From positions 4,154,001 to 4,218,000 of the forward strand of contig NZ_CP107567.1 in the NCBI RefSeq assembly GCF_025854275.1: a stretch of DNA of 64,000 nucleotides, in the 5' to 3' direction. The notes beneath the pieces are model-generated. The model searched no databases and had not been told where the DNA came from. It saw only the letters and a program-made list of their open reading frames with translations. How positions within the stretch are numbered: the first letter of the stretch is position 1; every line of letters begins with the position of its first letter. Of this stretch, positions 20,695 through 29,224 are shown in pieces. This DNA comes from Streptomyces peucetius. GTDB taxonomy: Bacteria > Actinomycetota > Actinomycetes > Streptomycetales > Streptomycetaceae. A program made the position numbers and the translations under genes.

Positions 20695-21285
20695 TCAGTC
20701 GTGGGGGCGGGGCCGACCGGCCTGACGGTCCCCGTCGGTCCCGTCTGCTCGCCCGTGGCCGGTCAGGCGGATGCGGAGCCGGCGGGAGAGGGCTGTGGCC
20801 GCCGCGGTGAGGAAGACGAAGCTGTAGAGGATCTGCAGGATCGCCACCACGCGGGCGCTCTGGCCCTTCGGGGCGATGTCGCCGTAGCCGACCGTCGCCA
20901 GGGTGACGACGGTGAAGTACAGAGCGTCGATACGGGTGTTCAGGCCGGTGAACTGGCCGGGTTCCCTGCCCAGGGCGTGATAGGCGCCGGAGAAGACGAG
21001 CACCGAGAGGCACATCAGCAACGGGAGGGCGATACCGGGCCGGGTGCCGGGGCGTTCCGTGAGGACGTCCCTGACGTGGAAGAGCAGCAGCACGGCGATC
21101 GACACCAGGGCGAGGGCGAAGAGGGTCCAGCTGACGCCGGGACGGTCGGGACCCAGCTCCTCCAATGGCAGTAGGAAGTACGCGGCCGTCATGAGGACGC
21201 CCGCCCCCACAGCGACCAGCCGCAGCGGTGTCCGCCCCGGGGGCTGCGGCCCCTGCGGCCGGTGCGGTGTGCGGTCGTCCGCCAT
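20695..21285 (-). CDS. Two-pore-type potassium channel protein
   Basis: 196 residues: a polar N-terminus, helices LVAVGAGVLMTAAYFLLPL, SWTLFALALVSIAVLLLFHV and ALPLLMCLSVLVFSGAYHAL, then a pore loop with the K+ filter TLATVGYGDI, then the last helix RVVAILQILYSFVFLTAAA. It is an Ion_trans_2 channel with no ligand-binding domain, and the cytoplasmic tail is short and basic. It probably forms a tetrameric K+ channel in the cytoplasmic membrane. It lies between the ATPase gene and the second DUF72 repeat, on the opposite strand to the ATPase. Confidence 0.88.
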   Translation of the reverse strand: MADDRTPHRPQGPQPPGRTPLRLVAVGAGVLMTAAYFLLPLEELGPDRPGVSWTLFALALVSIAVLLLFHVRDVLTERPGTRPGIALPLLMCLSVLVFSGAYHALGREPGQFTGLNTRIDALYFTVVTLATVGYGDIAPKGQSARVVAILQILYSFVFLTAAATALSRRLRIRLTGHGRADGTDGDRQAGRPRPHD

Positions 21286-21446
21286 GCGTGTGCCTCCCGC
21301 CCGGTGCCGTGCGCCGCGGGCGTGGCCGCCGCCCGTCGTCGCTCACGATCGGCCGGGCCCCGGGCCGCTGCCACCGGAGGCGGCCGAACGGCGCACTCTC
21401 CGGGCGGGGTACGGCGGGAACGCGGGCCGGACCGAGGGGGTTCCGG

Positions 21447-21798
21447 GCCGTGGCCGGAGGGTCAGGGGCCCGGGGCCGGGGGTGTGCGGCTCACCGTTCG
21501 GCCCAGTGCGCTCGCGGTCCGGGCGAACGCCGCCGCGTCCAGGACGGCGGCGCCGCCGTGGTCGTTGTTGAAGTAGACGTACACGTCGTCCTCGTCCGGC
21601 CAGGTGCCGGCGATGCGGCCGGTCCAGGAGCGCAGGGCCCTGCGGCCGTAGCGCGGTACCGGACGGGCGATGCCGGCGTGGAAGCGTACGTAGCCCCATG
21701 ACGCCGTCCGCCACAGCGGTGTGACCGGTCGCGAGGCCCGGTCGGCCCAGCACAGGGCGGCGTCGTGCCGCTCCAGCACCGCGCGCAGCCGGGCCTGT
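21447..21798. repeat. 352-bp direct repeat, copy 2
   Basis: Identical to 18345-18696. Here the repeat lies inside the intact DUF72 gene, so this copy is the parent. Confidence 0.95.
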
Positions 21799-22235
21799 GC
21801 CTGCCACCAGGACGCGTGCCGCAGCTCGACGGCCACGCGGACCGTGCCGGGGAAGCAGGCCAGGGTGGCCTCCAGGGCGCCGACGTCCTCACGGAAGTTC
21901 GGCGGCAGCTGGAGCAGCACGGGCCCCATCCGGTCACCGAGCCCCGCCGTGCGGTCCATCAGACGGTGTACCGGCTCCTCCGGGTCGCGCAGTCGCTTGA
22001 GATGCGTCAGGAAGCGGCTGGCCTTGACCGCCATGACGAAGCCGTCCGGGGTGCGCTGCCGCCAGGAGGCGAAGATCTCCGTGGTGGGGAGCCGGTAGAA
22101 GGCGTTGTTGTTCTCCACGGTGGCGAACCGCCGGGCGTACTCCTCCAGCCACAGCCGCTGCGAGAGGCCGGGCGGATAGAGAATGCCGCGCCAGTCCTTG
22201 TACTGCCATCCGGACGTTCCGACCAACAGGGGCAT
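21462..22235 (-). CDS. DUF72 domain-containing protein
   Basis: 257 residues, complete: LLVGTSGWQYKDWRGILYP, the ARRFATVENNNAFYRLPT motif, PDGFVMAVKASRFLTHLKRL, GPVLLQLPPNF, VAVELRHASW and, near the end, DDVYVYFNNDHGG. This is the whole DUF72 (YecE-like) TIM barrel. The biochemical role is unknown, and the conserved Glu/Asn/Arg residues suggest an enzyme. The 3' 352 bp are duplicated 3.1 kb away. It is divergent from the lectin gene. Confidence 0.92.
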   Translation of the reverse strand: MPLLVGTSGWQYKDWRGILYPPGLSQRLWLEEYARRFATVENNNAFYRLPTTEIFASWRQRTPDGFVMAVKASRFLTHLKRLRDPEEPVHRLMDRTAGLGDRMGPVLLQLPPNFREDVGALEATLACFPGTVRVAVELRHASWWQAQARLRAVLERHDAALCWADRASRPVTPLWRTASWGYVRFHAGIARPVPRYGRRALRSWTGRIAGTWPDEDDVYVYFNNDHGGAAVLDAAAFARTASALGRTVSRTPPAPGP

Positions 22236-22458
22236 GGACGGATCCCTGCCCGCACACGGCGTCGGCCTATCGCCTTCCGGCGCCCGGCACCCCGGACGCG
22301 GACCGGTCGCGGGCCTCTCCTGTTACCTGCGGACACATCTTTCCCCGCCGATCCCGCTGCTCCACTATGGGGCCTGTTTCCTGCCGGTAACACCGGATCT
22401 TCTCCGCTGGCCCGACGGGCGGTTCTGCCACGTCGCAACTGAATGGGGAGTCAACAGG

Positions 22459-24150
22459 GTGTCCAAGCTCCGACACGTCGCTCCGGATCACGCGGACGAG
22501 AACCCTGGCCTCGCCGCCCTGTCCGACGCCGATCTGACCGAACGCATCCGCGCCGGAGCCCCGTCCGCGCATCCCGCCACGCAGGAGCTCAGGCGCCGCC
22601 ACATGCCGGCGCTCCGCACGTACGCCATGCTCTGCGCCCGCAGCACCCTCGCCGGCAACCAGCTGGCGGCGCAGGCGTTCGACCTCGCCACGCAGGAGGC
22701 GTGCCGGGGCATCGGCCCCCGGGGCAGCTGGGGCCACCACCTGCTGATGACGCTTCAGCGCATCGGACTCAGGTGGGCCACCGGCAGCCGCCGGGCCAGG
22801 CTCGAGCCCGGCTTCGCGGCGTGGCTCGACGACAACACCGACCGGGCCGCGCCGGGCCCGCCCGACCCGCCGGGGCCCCGGCTCGCGGCGGCGTCCCCGA
22901 TGCTCACCGGCTTCTACGGGCTGCCGGAACAGACGAGGGGCGTCCTCTGGTACGCGACGGTGGACGAGGAGCCGGACACCACGGTCGGCACCTTCGTCGG
23001 CGTCCCCCCGGGGACGGTCCCGGACTTGCGGCTCAAGGGCCAGGACGCCCTGCGCAGGGCCTGGATCCAGGCATACCTCGAGCACGGGGGCGACAAGAGG
23101 TGCCAGGGATTCCGCCGCATCATCGACGCCGCGTCCCGGCCCGACGACGGGCGGCGCAGCAACGACCTGACGCTTCATCTGGGGGAGTGCACCCGCTGCG
23201 CCCGGCTCATGGGCGAGCTGAGGCGAATGTCCGACACCCCCCGCGCCGTGCTCGCCGAGGGCCTGCTCGGCTGGGGCGGAGCGGCCTACGCGGCCGGCGG
23301 TCCCGTACGGGCGCGGCACACGCCGGACTCCCCGATCGAGCGGTGGGAGAACCGGGCCGCCCTGCCCGCGCCCACCGGTTCCCCGCGCCGCCGCGACAGG
23401 GCGGTGCGCGGCGGCGCGAGGCGGCCCTCCCTGCTCACCGCCCTCGCCGCGGTGGCGGCCGTGGCCGTTGCCGCCGGCACCTGGGCCGCGACCGCGTCCG
23501 ACGACTCCGACCGGGAGCGGGACCGTGGCCGGGCCCGTGCGGAGGAGCCCTCGCGCTGGGAGGCGCGCCCGCCCGCCGTGCTGCCGACCTCCGCGCCTTC
23601 GGCGACCGCCACCGCGAAACCCTCGAAGAAGCCCTCGGCCTCACCGAGCGCCGCCACCTCTGCCCCCAGGACGAGCGCACCCGCTCCCGAGCCCCCGCCG
23701 CCCGCTCCTTCGAAGAGCGGCCCGCCCCCGCCGGTGCCCATCGCCGTGGGCAGCGGCTGGGCCCAGGTGGTCAACGCGGACTCCGGGCTGTGCCTGGACG
23801 TCGAGGACGGTGTCATGGCGGACCGCACCGACGTCCTGACCGTTCCCTGCGACGGCACGCCCACCCAGCGGTGGAGACTCGAACCCGTCGGCCTGCTGCG
23901 CAACAGCGCCGATCCCGAGTACTGCCTGGACTCGCGCGGCGCCACGGACCGCGGCGTCGGCATCTGGTCCTGCGACTCCGTCGAGGGCGGGAACGGCATC
24001 AACCTCCTCTTCCTCGTCGACTCCGGGGGAGCGGTCCGCCCCCGGATCGCCCCGGACTTCGCCCTCGAACCTCTCGGCGGCTCCGGCGGCACCCTCGACT
24101 TCGACCCGGCGGACGCGGACCGCGACCAGCGCTGGATCGCGCGGTCCTGA
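22459..24150 (+). CDS. Sigma-like/zinc-finger membrane protein with extracellular ricin-type lectin domain
   Basis: 563 residues from the GTG at 22459 (VSKLRHVA). Residues 20-190 look like a degenerate sigma-70/RNA-polymerase-sigma region (LSDADLTERIRAGAPSAH and a region-4-like GLPEQTRGVLWY). Residues about 235-265 have an anti-sigma-like zinc motif (LTLHLGECTRCARLM). One membrane helix follows (LLTALAAVAAVAVAAGTWAA), then a Pro/Ser-rich wall-crossing stretch. Last comes a ricin B-type trefoil (WAQVVNADSGLCLDVEDG, CDGTPTQRWRLEPVG, EYCLDSRG). The design suggests an outside sugar sensor tied to an inside transcription-like module. No partner sigma gene is adjacent. Confidence 0.75.
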   Translation: MSKLRHVAPDHADENPGLAALSDADLTERIRAGAPSAHPATQELRRRHMPALRTYAMLCARSTLAGNQLAAQAFDLATQEACRGIGPRGSWGHHLLMTLQRIGLRWATGSRRARLEPGFAAWLDDNTDRAAPGPPDPPGPRLAAASPMLTGFYGLPEQTRGVLWYATVDEEPDTTVGTFVGVPPGTVPDLRLKGQDALRRAWIQAYLEHGGDKRCQGFRRIIDAASRPDDGRRSNDLTLHLGECTRCARLMGELRRMSDTPRAVLAEGLLGWGGAAYAAGGPVRARHTPDSPIERWENRAALPAPTGSPRRRDRAVRGGARRPSLLTALAAVAAVAVAAGTWAATASDDSDRERDRGRARAEEPSRWEARPPAVLPTSAPSATATAKPSKKPSASPSAATSAPRTSAPAPEPPPPAPSKSGPPPPVPIAVGSGWAQVVNADSGLCLDVEDGVMADRTDVLTVPCDGTPTQRWRLEPVGLLRNSADPEYCLDSRGATDRGVGIWSCDSVEGGNGINLLFLVDSGGAVRPRIAPDFALEPLGGSGGTLDFDPADADRDQRWIARS

Positions 24151-24194
24151 ACCGCGCGCCACCGGCCGGAGTGTTCCGCCGGGCTCCGCGCCGT

Positions 24195-24425
24195 CAGGTC
24201 GTGGAGCAGGGCGTGCCGTTCATCGTGGCCGCGCGGCAGGCGGTCAACCGCTGGATCCGCACGAGCGGCGTGTACGACCCGGTCGTCGACTTCGGCCGGG
24301 CCCTGCGCGACCCGGCCGACCCGCAGCGACTTCTCCCGCGCTACGACAGCGGCGACCACCTCCACCCGAACGACGCCGGAGCCGAGGCGATGGCCGCCGC
24401 CGTCCCCCTTCACGTGCTGCGCTGA
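24195..24425 (+). pseudogene. SGNH/GDSL hydrolase, C-terminal fragment
   Basis: 77 codons in frame: VPFIVAARQAVNRWIRTSG, VYDPVVDFGRALRDPADP, LLPRYDSGDHLHPNDAG. The last part contains the catalytic Asp-x-x-His pair (DHLHP) of SGNH hydrolases. No GDS nucleophile block exists upstream; the fragment directly follows the lectin gene stop. It is a 3' remnant, possibly left when the lectin gene or its flank was rearranged. Confidence 0.75.
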
Positions 24426-24475
24426 CCACCTGCCGCGCCGGCCGGCGGTCCGCCCGACACGTGGCTGTCCGGCCG

Positions 24476-24685
24476 TCAGCCGGGGAGTTCGGTGCGCTCC
24501 CACCATTCGTAGACGGGCAGCGTGCCGTCGGCGGTCTCCTGCTGCCGCGTCGTCACCTTGAAGTGCTCGTACCCGCCGCGGAACAGGATCTTGATGTCCG
24601 CTCCTGCCGCGGTGACCGGGACGATCCGCTCGGGGAGATCGCCGGGGCCGCCTTCCAGGACTGCTTTCGTCGCGTTGTCGCTCAT
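24476..24685 (-). CDS. DUF5988 family small protein
   Basis: 69 residues: VLEGGPGDLPERIVPV, then KILFRGGYEHFKVTTR, then LPVYEWWERTELPG. This is the whole DUF5988 pattern (xLxGGPxDLPE...GYEHF...VFEWxxRTK), seen beside regulators and small natural-product genes in Streptomyces. Its function is unknown. It stands alone. Confidence 0.85.
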   Translation of the reverse strand: MSDNATKAVLEGGPGDLPERIVPVTAAGADIKILFRGGYEHFKVTTRQQETADGTLPVYEWWERTELPG

Positions 24686-24834
24686 GCTCGGAAAGTCTCA
24701 CGGGAGGGCGGCCGGGCCCGTTCGTGACGCGCCGGAAGAGCCCCGGCCGAACCGGGCACGACCCCGAACCGGGCACGACCCCGGACCGGCCGTGCCGGGC
24801 GGCCCGGAAGCCCTCCCGGCAAGGTTGCCTCCCG

Positions 24835-25812
24835 CTACTCGGTCCCGGCGTCGGCGAGGGCCGCCAGGTAGCGCTCGGCGTCCAGCGCCGCGGCGCAGCC
24901 GGTGCCGGCGGCCGTGATCGCCTGGCGGTAGGTGTGGTCGACCACGTCGCCGGCGGCGAAGACGCCGGCGACGTTCGTGCGCGTGGAGGGGGCGTCGACG
25001 AGCAGGTAGCCGTCGTCGTCGAGGTCCAGCTGGCCCTTCACGAGGTCGGTGCGCGGGTCGTGCCCGATGGCGACGAACAGGCCGGTGGCGGGCAGCTCGG
25101 AGACGGCGCCGGTGACGGTGTCGCGCAGGCTCAGGCCGGCGAGCCTGCCGTCCTGTTCGCGGATGCCGGCGACCTCGCTGTTCCACGCGAAGGTGATCTT
25201 CGGGTCGGCGAAGGCACGCTCCTGCATCGCCTTCGAGGCGCGCAGTGTGTCGCGGCGGTGGACGATCGTGACGGACCTGGCGAAGCGGGAGAGGAACGTC
25301 GCCTCCTCCATCGCCGTGTCGCCTCCGCCGACCACGACGATGTCCTGGTCACGGAAGAAGAAGCCGTCGCAGGTCGCGCAGTACGAGACGCCGCGGCCGG
25401 AAAGTTCGTCCTCGTGCTCCAGACCGAGCCTGCGGTGCTGCGAACCGGTCGCCACGATCACGGCCCTGGCGCGGTGGACCGTGCCGGCGGTGTCGGTGAC
25501 CGTCTTGACGTCCTCGCTGAAGTCGACGGCGACGATGTCGTCCGGGATCAGCTCGGCGCCGAAGCGCTCCGCCTGGGCCCGCATGTTGTCCATCAGGTCC
25601 GGGCCCATGATCCCGTCACGGAATCCCGGGAAGTTCTCGACCTCGGTGGTCTGGATCAGCGCGCCTCCGGCTGTCACCGACCCTTCGAAGACCAGCGGCT
25701 TCAGCGAGGCGCGCGCCGTGTACAGCGCGGCCGTGTAGCCGGCCGGGCCGGAGCCGATGACGATGACGTTGCGGATCTCGTTCTCGGCGGTGACTTCGGT
25801 CTCGGCGGTCAC
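24835..25812 (-). CDS. trxB: Thioredoxin reductase of the arsenic operon
   Basis: 325 residues from a GTG at 25812 overlapping the arsC stop (GTGA), so it is coupled to arsC. FAD site [19 protein letters not shown] near residue 16, redox motif CATCDG, NADPH site [19 protein letters not shown] and C-terminal [20 protein letters not shown]. All are those of low-molecular-weight bacterial thioredoxin reductase. In Streptomyces arsenic clusters (arsRBOCT of plasmid pHZ227) this gene is called arsT. It recycles the reductant of the arsenate reductase, with NADPH as the electron source. No thioredoxin gene is in the island. Confidence 0.92.
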   Translation of the reverse strand: MTAETEVTAENEIRNVIVIGSGPAGYTAALYTARASLKPLVFEGSVTAGGALIQTTEVENFPGFRDGIMGPDLMDNMRAQAERFGAELIPDDIVAVDFSEDVKTVTDTAGTVHRARAVIVATGSQHRRLGLEHEDELSGRGVSYCATCDGFFFRDQDIVVVGGGDTAMEEATFLSRFARSVTIVHRRDTLRASKAMQERAFADPKITFAWNSEVAGIREQDGRLAGLSLRDTVTGAVSELPATGLFVAIGHDPRTDLVKGQLDLDDDGYLLVDAPSTRTNVAGVFAAGDVVDHTYRQAITAAGTGCAAALDAERYLAALADAGTE

Positions 25813-26222
25813 TTCGCAGCCTCCGGGGCGATCTCTTCGACGAGTCCTTCGACGAGCTTCCTGATCTCGTCGCGGATGGGGCGTACGGCCGCGACGCCCT
25901 GGCCGGCCGGGTCGTCCAGCTTCCAATCCAGGTAGCGCTTGCCGGGAAAGACGGGGCAGGTGTCGCCGCAGCCCATGGTGATGCAGACGTCCGAGGCCTT
26001 CACGGCGTCGACGGTCAGGATCTTCGGGGTCTCGGCGGACATGTCGATGCCCACCTCGCGCATCGCCTCGACGGCCGCCGGGTTCACGGAGTCGGCGGGG
26101 GCGGAGCCGGCCGAGCGGACCTCGACACGTTCCCCGGCCAGGTGGGTCAGCCACGCGGCGGCCATCTGGGAGCGGCCGGCGTTGTGGACACAGACGAACA
26201 GCACGGACGGCTTGTCGGACAT
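25809..26222 (-). CDS. arsC: Arsenate reductase (low-molecular-weight phosphatase type)
   Basis: 137 residues. The P-loop [13 protein letters not shown] holds the nucleophile C11. C80, C85 and C89 lie in [17 protein letters not shown], and [10 protein letters not shown] closes the active site. It reduces arsenate to arsenite in the cytoplasm so that Acr3 can export it. The extra cysteines and the coupled thioredoxin reductase gene favour the thioredoxin-linked type. The mycothiol-linked actinobacterial type shares the MGCGDTCP motif and cannot be excluded. It is first in the minus-strand arsC-trxB unit, divergent from arsR. Confidence 0.93.
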   Translation of the reverse strand: MSDKPSVLFVCVHNAGRSQMAAAWLTHLAGERVEVRSAGSAPADSVNPAAVEAMREVGIDMSAETPKILTVDAVKASDVCITMGCGDTCPVFPGKRYLDWKLDDPAGQGVAAVRPIRDEIRKLVEGLVEEIAPEAAK

Positions 26223-26263
26223 CGAGATCTCTCTTGCTCCGCTTCGAGGTCGGACCCGATTGG

Positions 26264-26317
26264 CATCAGCATCCGGTGGTGTCAGCCACCACTGATGTGA
26301 GAGTATCAGTACATGAT
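26264..26317. promoter_or_regulatory. Candidate ArsR operator between arsC and arsR
   Basis: Nested inverted repeats: CATCAG (26264-26269) with CTGATG (26292-26297), and GGTGG with CCACC inside it. A second dyad, ATCAGTACATGAT (26305-26317), overlaps the arsR start. The location between divergent ars units fits an ArsR operator. This motif differs from the one controlling the second ars set. Confidence 0.5.
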
Positions 26318-26621
26318 GACGTCAGTCGACACTGAACTGATCCGGGTTCTGGGCGACCCGCTCAGGCTCCGGATCGTGACCCTGCTCGCCCGCGAGACGC
26401 TGTGCACCAGTCACCTCGTCGAGGAGACGGGTGCGCGGCAGACCAACCTCTCCAACCACCTGAGAGTGCTGCGGGAGGCCGGGATCGTCGAGACCGAGCC
26501 GTGTGGCCGCTTCACCTACTACAAGCTGCGGCCCGACGTCATCGCGCAGCTTGCCGACCAGTTCGCCGCGCTGGCCGCCACCGCGCGCACCGCCGCAGAG
26601 AACAAGAGGGCCTGTCCGTGA
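26313..26621 (+). CDS. arsR: ArsR family arsenical repressor
   Basis: 102 residues. The ATG at 26313 or 26316 may start it. Winged helix: LIRVLGDPLRLRIVTLLARE, recognition helix RQTNLSNHLRVLREAGIV, wing CGRFTYYKL. Candidate As(III) ligands are C in TLCTSHLVE, the C in ETEPCGRF and the terminal KRACP. It represses the ars genes and is released by arsenite. It is first in a chain with acr3 and arsO, overlapping acr3 by GTGA. Confidence 0.92.
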   Translation: MMTSVDTELIRVLGDPLRLRIVTLLARETLCTSHLVEETGARQTNLSNHLRVLREAGIVETEPCGRFTYYKLRPDVIAQLADQFAALAATARTAAENKRACP

Positions 26622-27703
26622 CCCGCACCGAAGCACCCGCGACCACCGCCGCAGAAGAATCGTCGGTCGTCGCGAAGCTCTCGACGCTCGACCGCTTCCT
26701 CGCCGTCTGGATCCTGATCGCCATGGGGCTCGGCCTCGGGCTCGGCCGGCTGATCCCCGGCCTGAACGACGCTCTCGCGCGCGTCGAGATCGGCGGCATC
26801 TCGCTGCCGATCGCCGTCGGTCTGCTGATCATGATGTACCCGGTGCTGGCCAAGGTCCGCTACGACAGACTCGACGCCGTCACCGGTGACCGCAGGCTCA
26901 TGGTCTCCTCGCTGGTCGTCAACTGGGTCCTCGGGCCGGCGGTGATGTTCGCGCTGGCCTGGATCTTCCTGCCGGACCTGCCCGAGTACCGGACCGGCCT
27001 GATCATCGTCGGTCTCGCCCGCTGCATCGCCATGGTCATCATCTGGAACGACCTGGCCTGCGGCGACCGTGAGGCCGCCGCCGTCCTGGTCGCGCTCAAC
27101 AGCGTCTTCCAGGTGATCATGTTCGGCGTCCTCGGCTGGTTCTACCTGGACCTGCTGCCCGGCTGGCTCGGCCTCGGAGAGGGCGAATCGCTGGACATCT
27201 CCATGTGGAAGATCGCCCTCAACGTCGTCATCTTCCTCGGCGTCCCGCTCCTCGCCGGCTTCCTCACCCGCCGCATCGGTGAGCGGAAGCTGGGCCGTGA
27301 GTCCTACGAGCGGCAGTTCCTGCCGAAGATCGGCCCCTGGGCGCTCTACGGACTGCTGTTCACGATCGTCATCCTCTTCGCGCTGCAAGGGAAGACGATC
27401 ACCTCGCAGCCGCTCGACGTCGCCCGCATCGCCGTGCCGCTGCTGGTCTACTTCGCGGTCATGTGGTTCGGCACCTTCCTGCTCGGCAAGGTGATCGGCC
27501 TGAACTACGAGCGCACGACCACGCTGGCGTTCACCGCCGCGGGCAACAACTTCGAGCTCGCGATCGCCGTCGCCATCGCCACCTTCGGGGTGACCAGCGG
27601 CCAGGCCCTGTCCGGCGTCGTCGGCCCGCTTATCGAGGTCCCGGTGCTGGTCGCCCTCGTGTACGTCTCGCTCGCCTGGCGGCGGAAGTTCGCCACGTCG
27701 TGA
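26618..27703 (+). CDS. acr3: Arsenite efflux permease, ACR3 family
   Basis: 361 residues from a GTG at 26618 within the arsR stop. There are ten predicted membrane helices, starting LDRFLAVWILIAMGLGLGLG. The ACR3 hallmark RCIAMVIIWNDLACGDREAA contains the conserved Cys needed for arsenite transport, and FTAAGNNFELAIAVAIATFG is the second conserved block. It exports As(OH)3 from the cytoplasm using the proton gradient. It ends overlapping arsO by GTGA. Confidence 0.94.
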   Translation: MTRTEAPATTAAEESSVVAKLSTLDRFLAVWILIAMGLGLGLGRLIPGLNDALARVEIGGISLPIAVGLLIMMYPVLAKVRYDRLDAVTGDRRLMVSSLVVNWVLGPAVMFALAWIFLPDLPEYRTGLIIVGLARCIAMVIIWNDLACGDREAAAVLVALNSVFQVIMFGVLGWFYLDLLPGWLGLGEGESLDISMWKIALNVVIFLGVPLLAGFLTRRIGERKLGRESYERQFLPKIGPWALYGLLFTIVILFALQGKTITSQPLDVARIAVPLLVYFAVMWFGTFLLGKVIGLNYERTTTLAFTAAGNNFELAIAVAIATFGVTSGQALSGVVGPLIEVPVLVALVYVSLAWRRKFATS

Positions 27704-28761
27704 GACCCGACACGGACGTGGTGGTGATCGGCGGCGGCCAGTCCGGGCTCGCCGCCGGTTACCACCTGCGCCGTCTCGGCGTGGACTTCGTCGTCCTCGA
27801 CGCACAGTCCGCGCCGGGCGGCGCCTGGCAGCACACCTGGGACTCGCTGCGTCTGTTCTCCCCGGCCGCGTACTCGTCCCTGCCCGGCCGCCTGATGCCG
27901 CCCCAGCCGGGGGAGGCGTACCCGGACGCGCCGCACGTCGTGGACTACCTCGCCGACTACGAGAAGCGGTACGAACTCCCGGTCGTGCGTGGCGAGTCCG
28001 TCCGGGCCGTCCGCCCCGACGGGCGGTTCCTCCGTGTCGAGACCGACGCGGGCGCCTGGCGCGCGCGGGCGGTCGTCAGCGCCACCGGCAGCTGGTCACG
28101 CCCCTTCGTGCCCGCCCTGCCGGGCGCGCAAGCGTTCCGCGGCCGCCTGCTGCACACCGTGGACTACCGGGGCGCGTCCGCATTCGCGGGGCAGCGCGTG
28201 ATCGTCGTCGGCGGCGGGAACTCCGGCGCCCAGATCGCCGCGGACCTGGCGTACGACACCGACCTCACCTGGGCCACCCGGCGCGAGCCCCGCTTCCTGG
28301 CGGACGACATCGACGGACGCGTCCTGTTCGACGTGGCCACCGCCCGCCGCCGTGCCCTGGACGAGGGCAGGACCGACAGCGGGGGTGTCGCCTCGCTCGG
28401 CGACATCGTCGCCGTACCGCCCGTGCGGGAGGCGCGCGACGCGGGGCTGCTGAAGGCGTCCCCGATGTTCGCGCGCCTCACCGCGACCGGTGTCGCGTGG
28501 GCGGACGGCACGACGGCCGAGGCCGACGCGGTGATCTGGTGCACGGGCTTCCGTCCCGCCCTGTCCCACCTCGCGCCTCTGGGGCTGCGCGGGCTCCGCG
28601 GGCACATCCCGACCACCGGCACCCGTGCCGTCGGCGAGCCCCGTCTCCACCTGTTCGGCTACGGCGACTGGACGGGTCCCGCGTCCGCGACCCTCATCGG
28701 AGTCGGGCGTCCCGCCCGCGACGCGGCCCGGGAGATCGCCGCCCTGCTTCAGGAGAGTTGA
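27700..28761 (+). CDS. arsO: ArsO-type flavin monooxygenase
   Basis: 353 residues from a GTG at 27700 overlapping the acr3 stop. FAD motif VVVIGGGQSGLAAGYHLRRL near residue 7, the SxRLFSPAAYSSLPG block, NADPH motif VIVVGGGNSGAQIAADLA near 168 and ATGSWSRPF. These match ArsO proteins of Streptomyces arsRBOCT clusters, related to flavin-containing monooxygenases and ArsH-type functions. The substrate is probably an organoarsenical or a sulfur compound and is not settled. It is third gene of the arsR-acr3-arsO operon. Confidence 0.85.
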   Translation: MRPDTDVVVIGGGQSGLAAGYHLRRLGVDFVVLDAQSAPGGAWQHTWDSLRLFSPAAYSSLPGRLMPPQPGEAYPDAPHVVDYLADYEKRYELPVVRGESVRAVRPDGRFLRVETDAGAWRARAVVSATGSWSRPFVPALPGAQAFRGRLLHTVDYRGASAFAGQRVIVVGGGNSGAQIAADLAYDTDLTWATRREPRFLADDIDGRVLFDVATARRRALDEGRTDSGGVASLGDIVAVPPVREARDAGLLKASPMFARLTATGVAWADGTTAEADAVIWCTGFRPALSHLAPLGLRGLRGHIPTTGTRAVGEPRLHLFGYGDWTGPASATLIGVGRPARDAAREIAALLQES

Positions 28762-28840
28762 CGGGGCCAGATCCCGCACCTGCCGCGCGGTGAAGGGCAA
28801 GAGCAGGGGCGTGAAGGGCGGAGGCAGGAGCGAGGCGCGG

Positions 28841-29197
28841 TCACGTCCGCGTGGTGAGCATCCGTCCCATGGCGGCGAGCACCGACGGCTCGACCCGGTA
28901 GAACACCCAGGTGCCGCGGCGTTCCGAGGTGAGGAGTCCCGCGTCCTTCAGCTTCTTCAGATGGTGGGAGACCGTCGGCTGGGAGACACCGACGTCGGAG
29001 ATGTCGCAGACGCACGCCTCTCCGCCCTCGTGCGAGGCGACGGCGGAGAACAGGCGCAGCCGCACCGGGTCCCCCAGTGCCTTGAACATGGCCGCCGTGC
29101 GCTCGGCCTCCTCGGCGGTCAGCGGGCGCTCGGTCAGCGGCGGGCAGCACGGAACGACCTCGGGTTCCAGCAGCGGCAACACTTCGGCGTTCGACAT
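28841..29197 (-). CDS. arsR: Second ArsR/SmtB family repressor
   Basis: 118 residues. The N-terminal VVPCCPPL gives two cysteines, and helix 3 carries EACVCDISD, the CxC metalloid site of ArsR proteins. The recognition part is SQPTVSHHLKKLKDAGLL, and RRGTWVFYRVEP forms the wing. It is a different subtype from the ArsR at 26313 and therefore probably binds a different operator, most likely the TCTATGTTGAC-N5-TCGAATCA motif, one copy of which lies 4 bp upstream of its start. Confidence 0.9.
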   Translation of the reverse strand: MSNAEVLPLLEPEVVPCCPPLTERPLTAEEAERTAAMFKALGDPVRLRLFSAVASHEGGEACVCDISDVGVSQPTVSHHLKKLKDAGLLTSERRGTWVFYRVEPSVLAAMGRMLTTRT

Positions 29198-29200
29198 GCT

Positions 29201-29224
29201 TCTATGTTGACATACGTCGAATCA
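29201..29224. promoter_or_regulatory. ArsR2 operator, site A
   Basis: TCTATGTTGAC, then ATACG, then TCGAATCA. It overlaps the stop of the second ArsO gene and lies directly before the second arsR start. The core GACATACGTC is palindromic. Confidence 0.65.
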
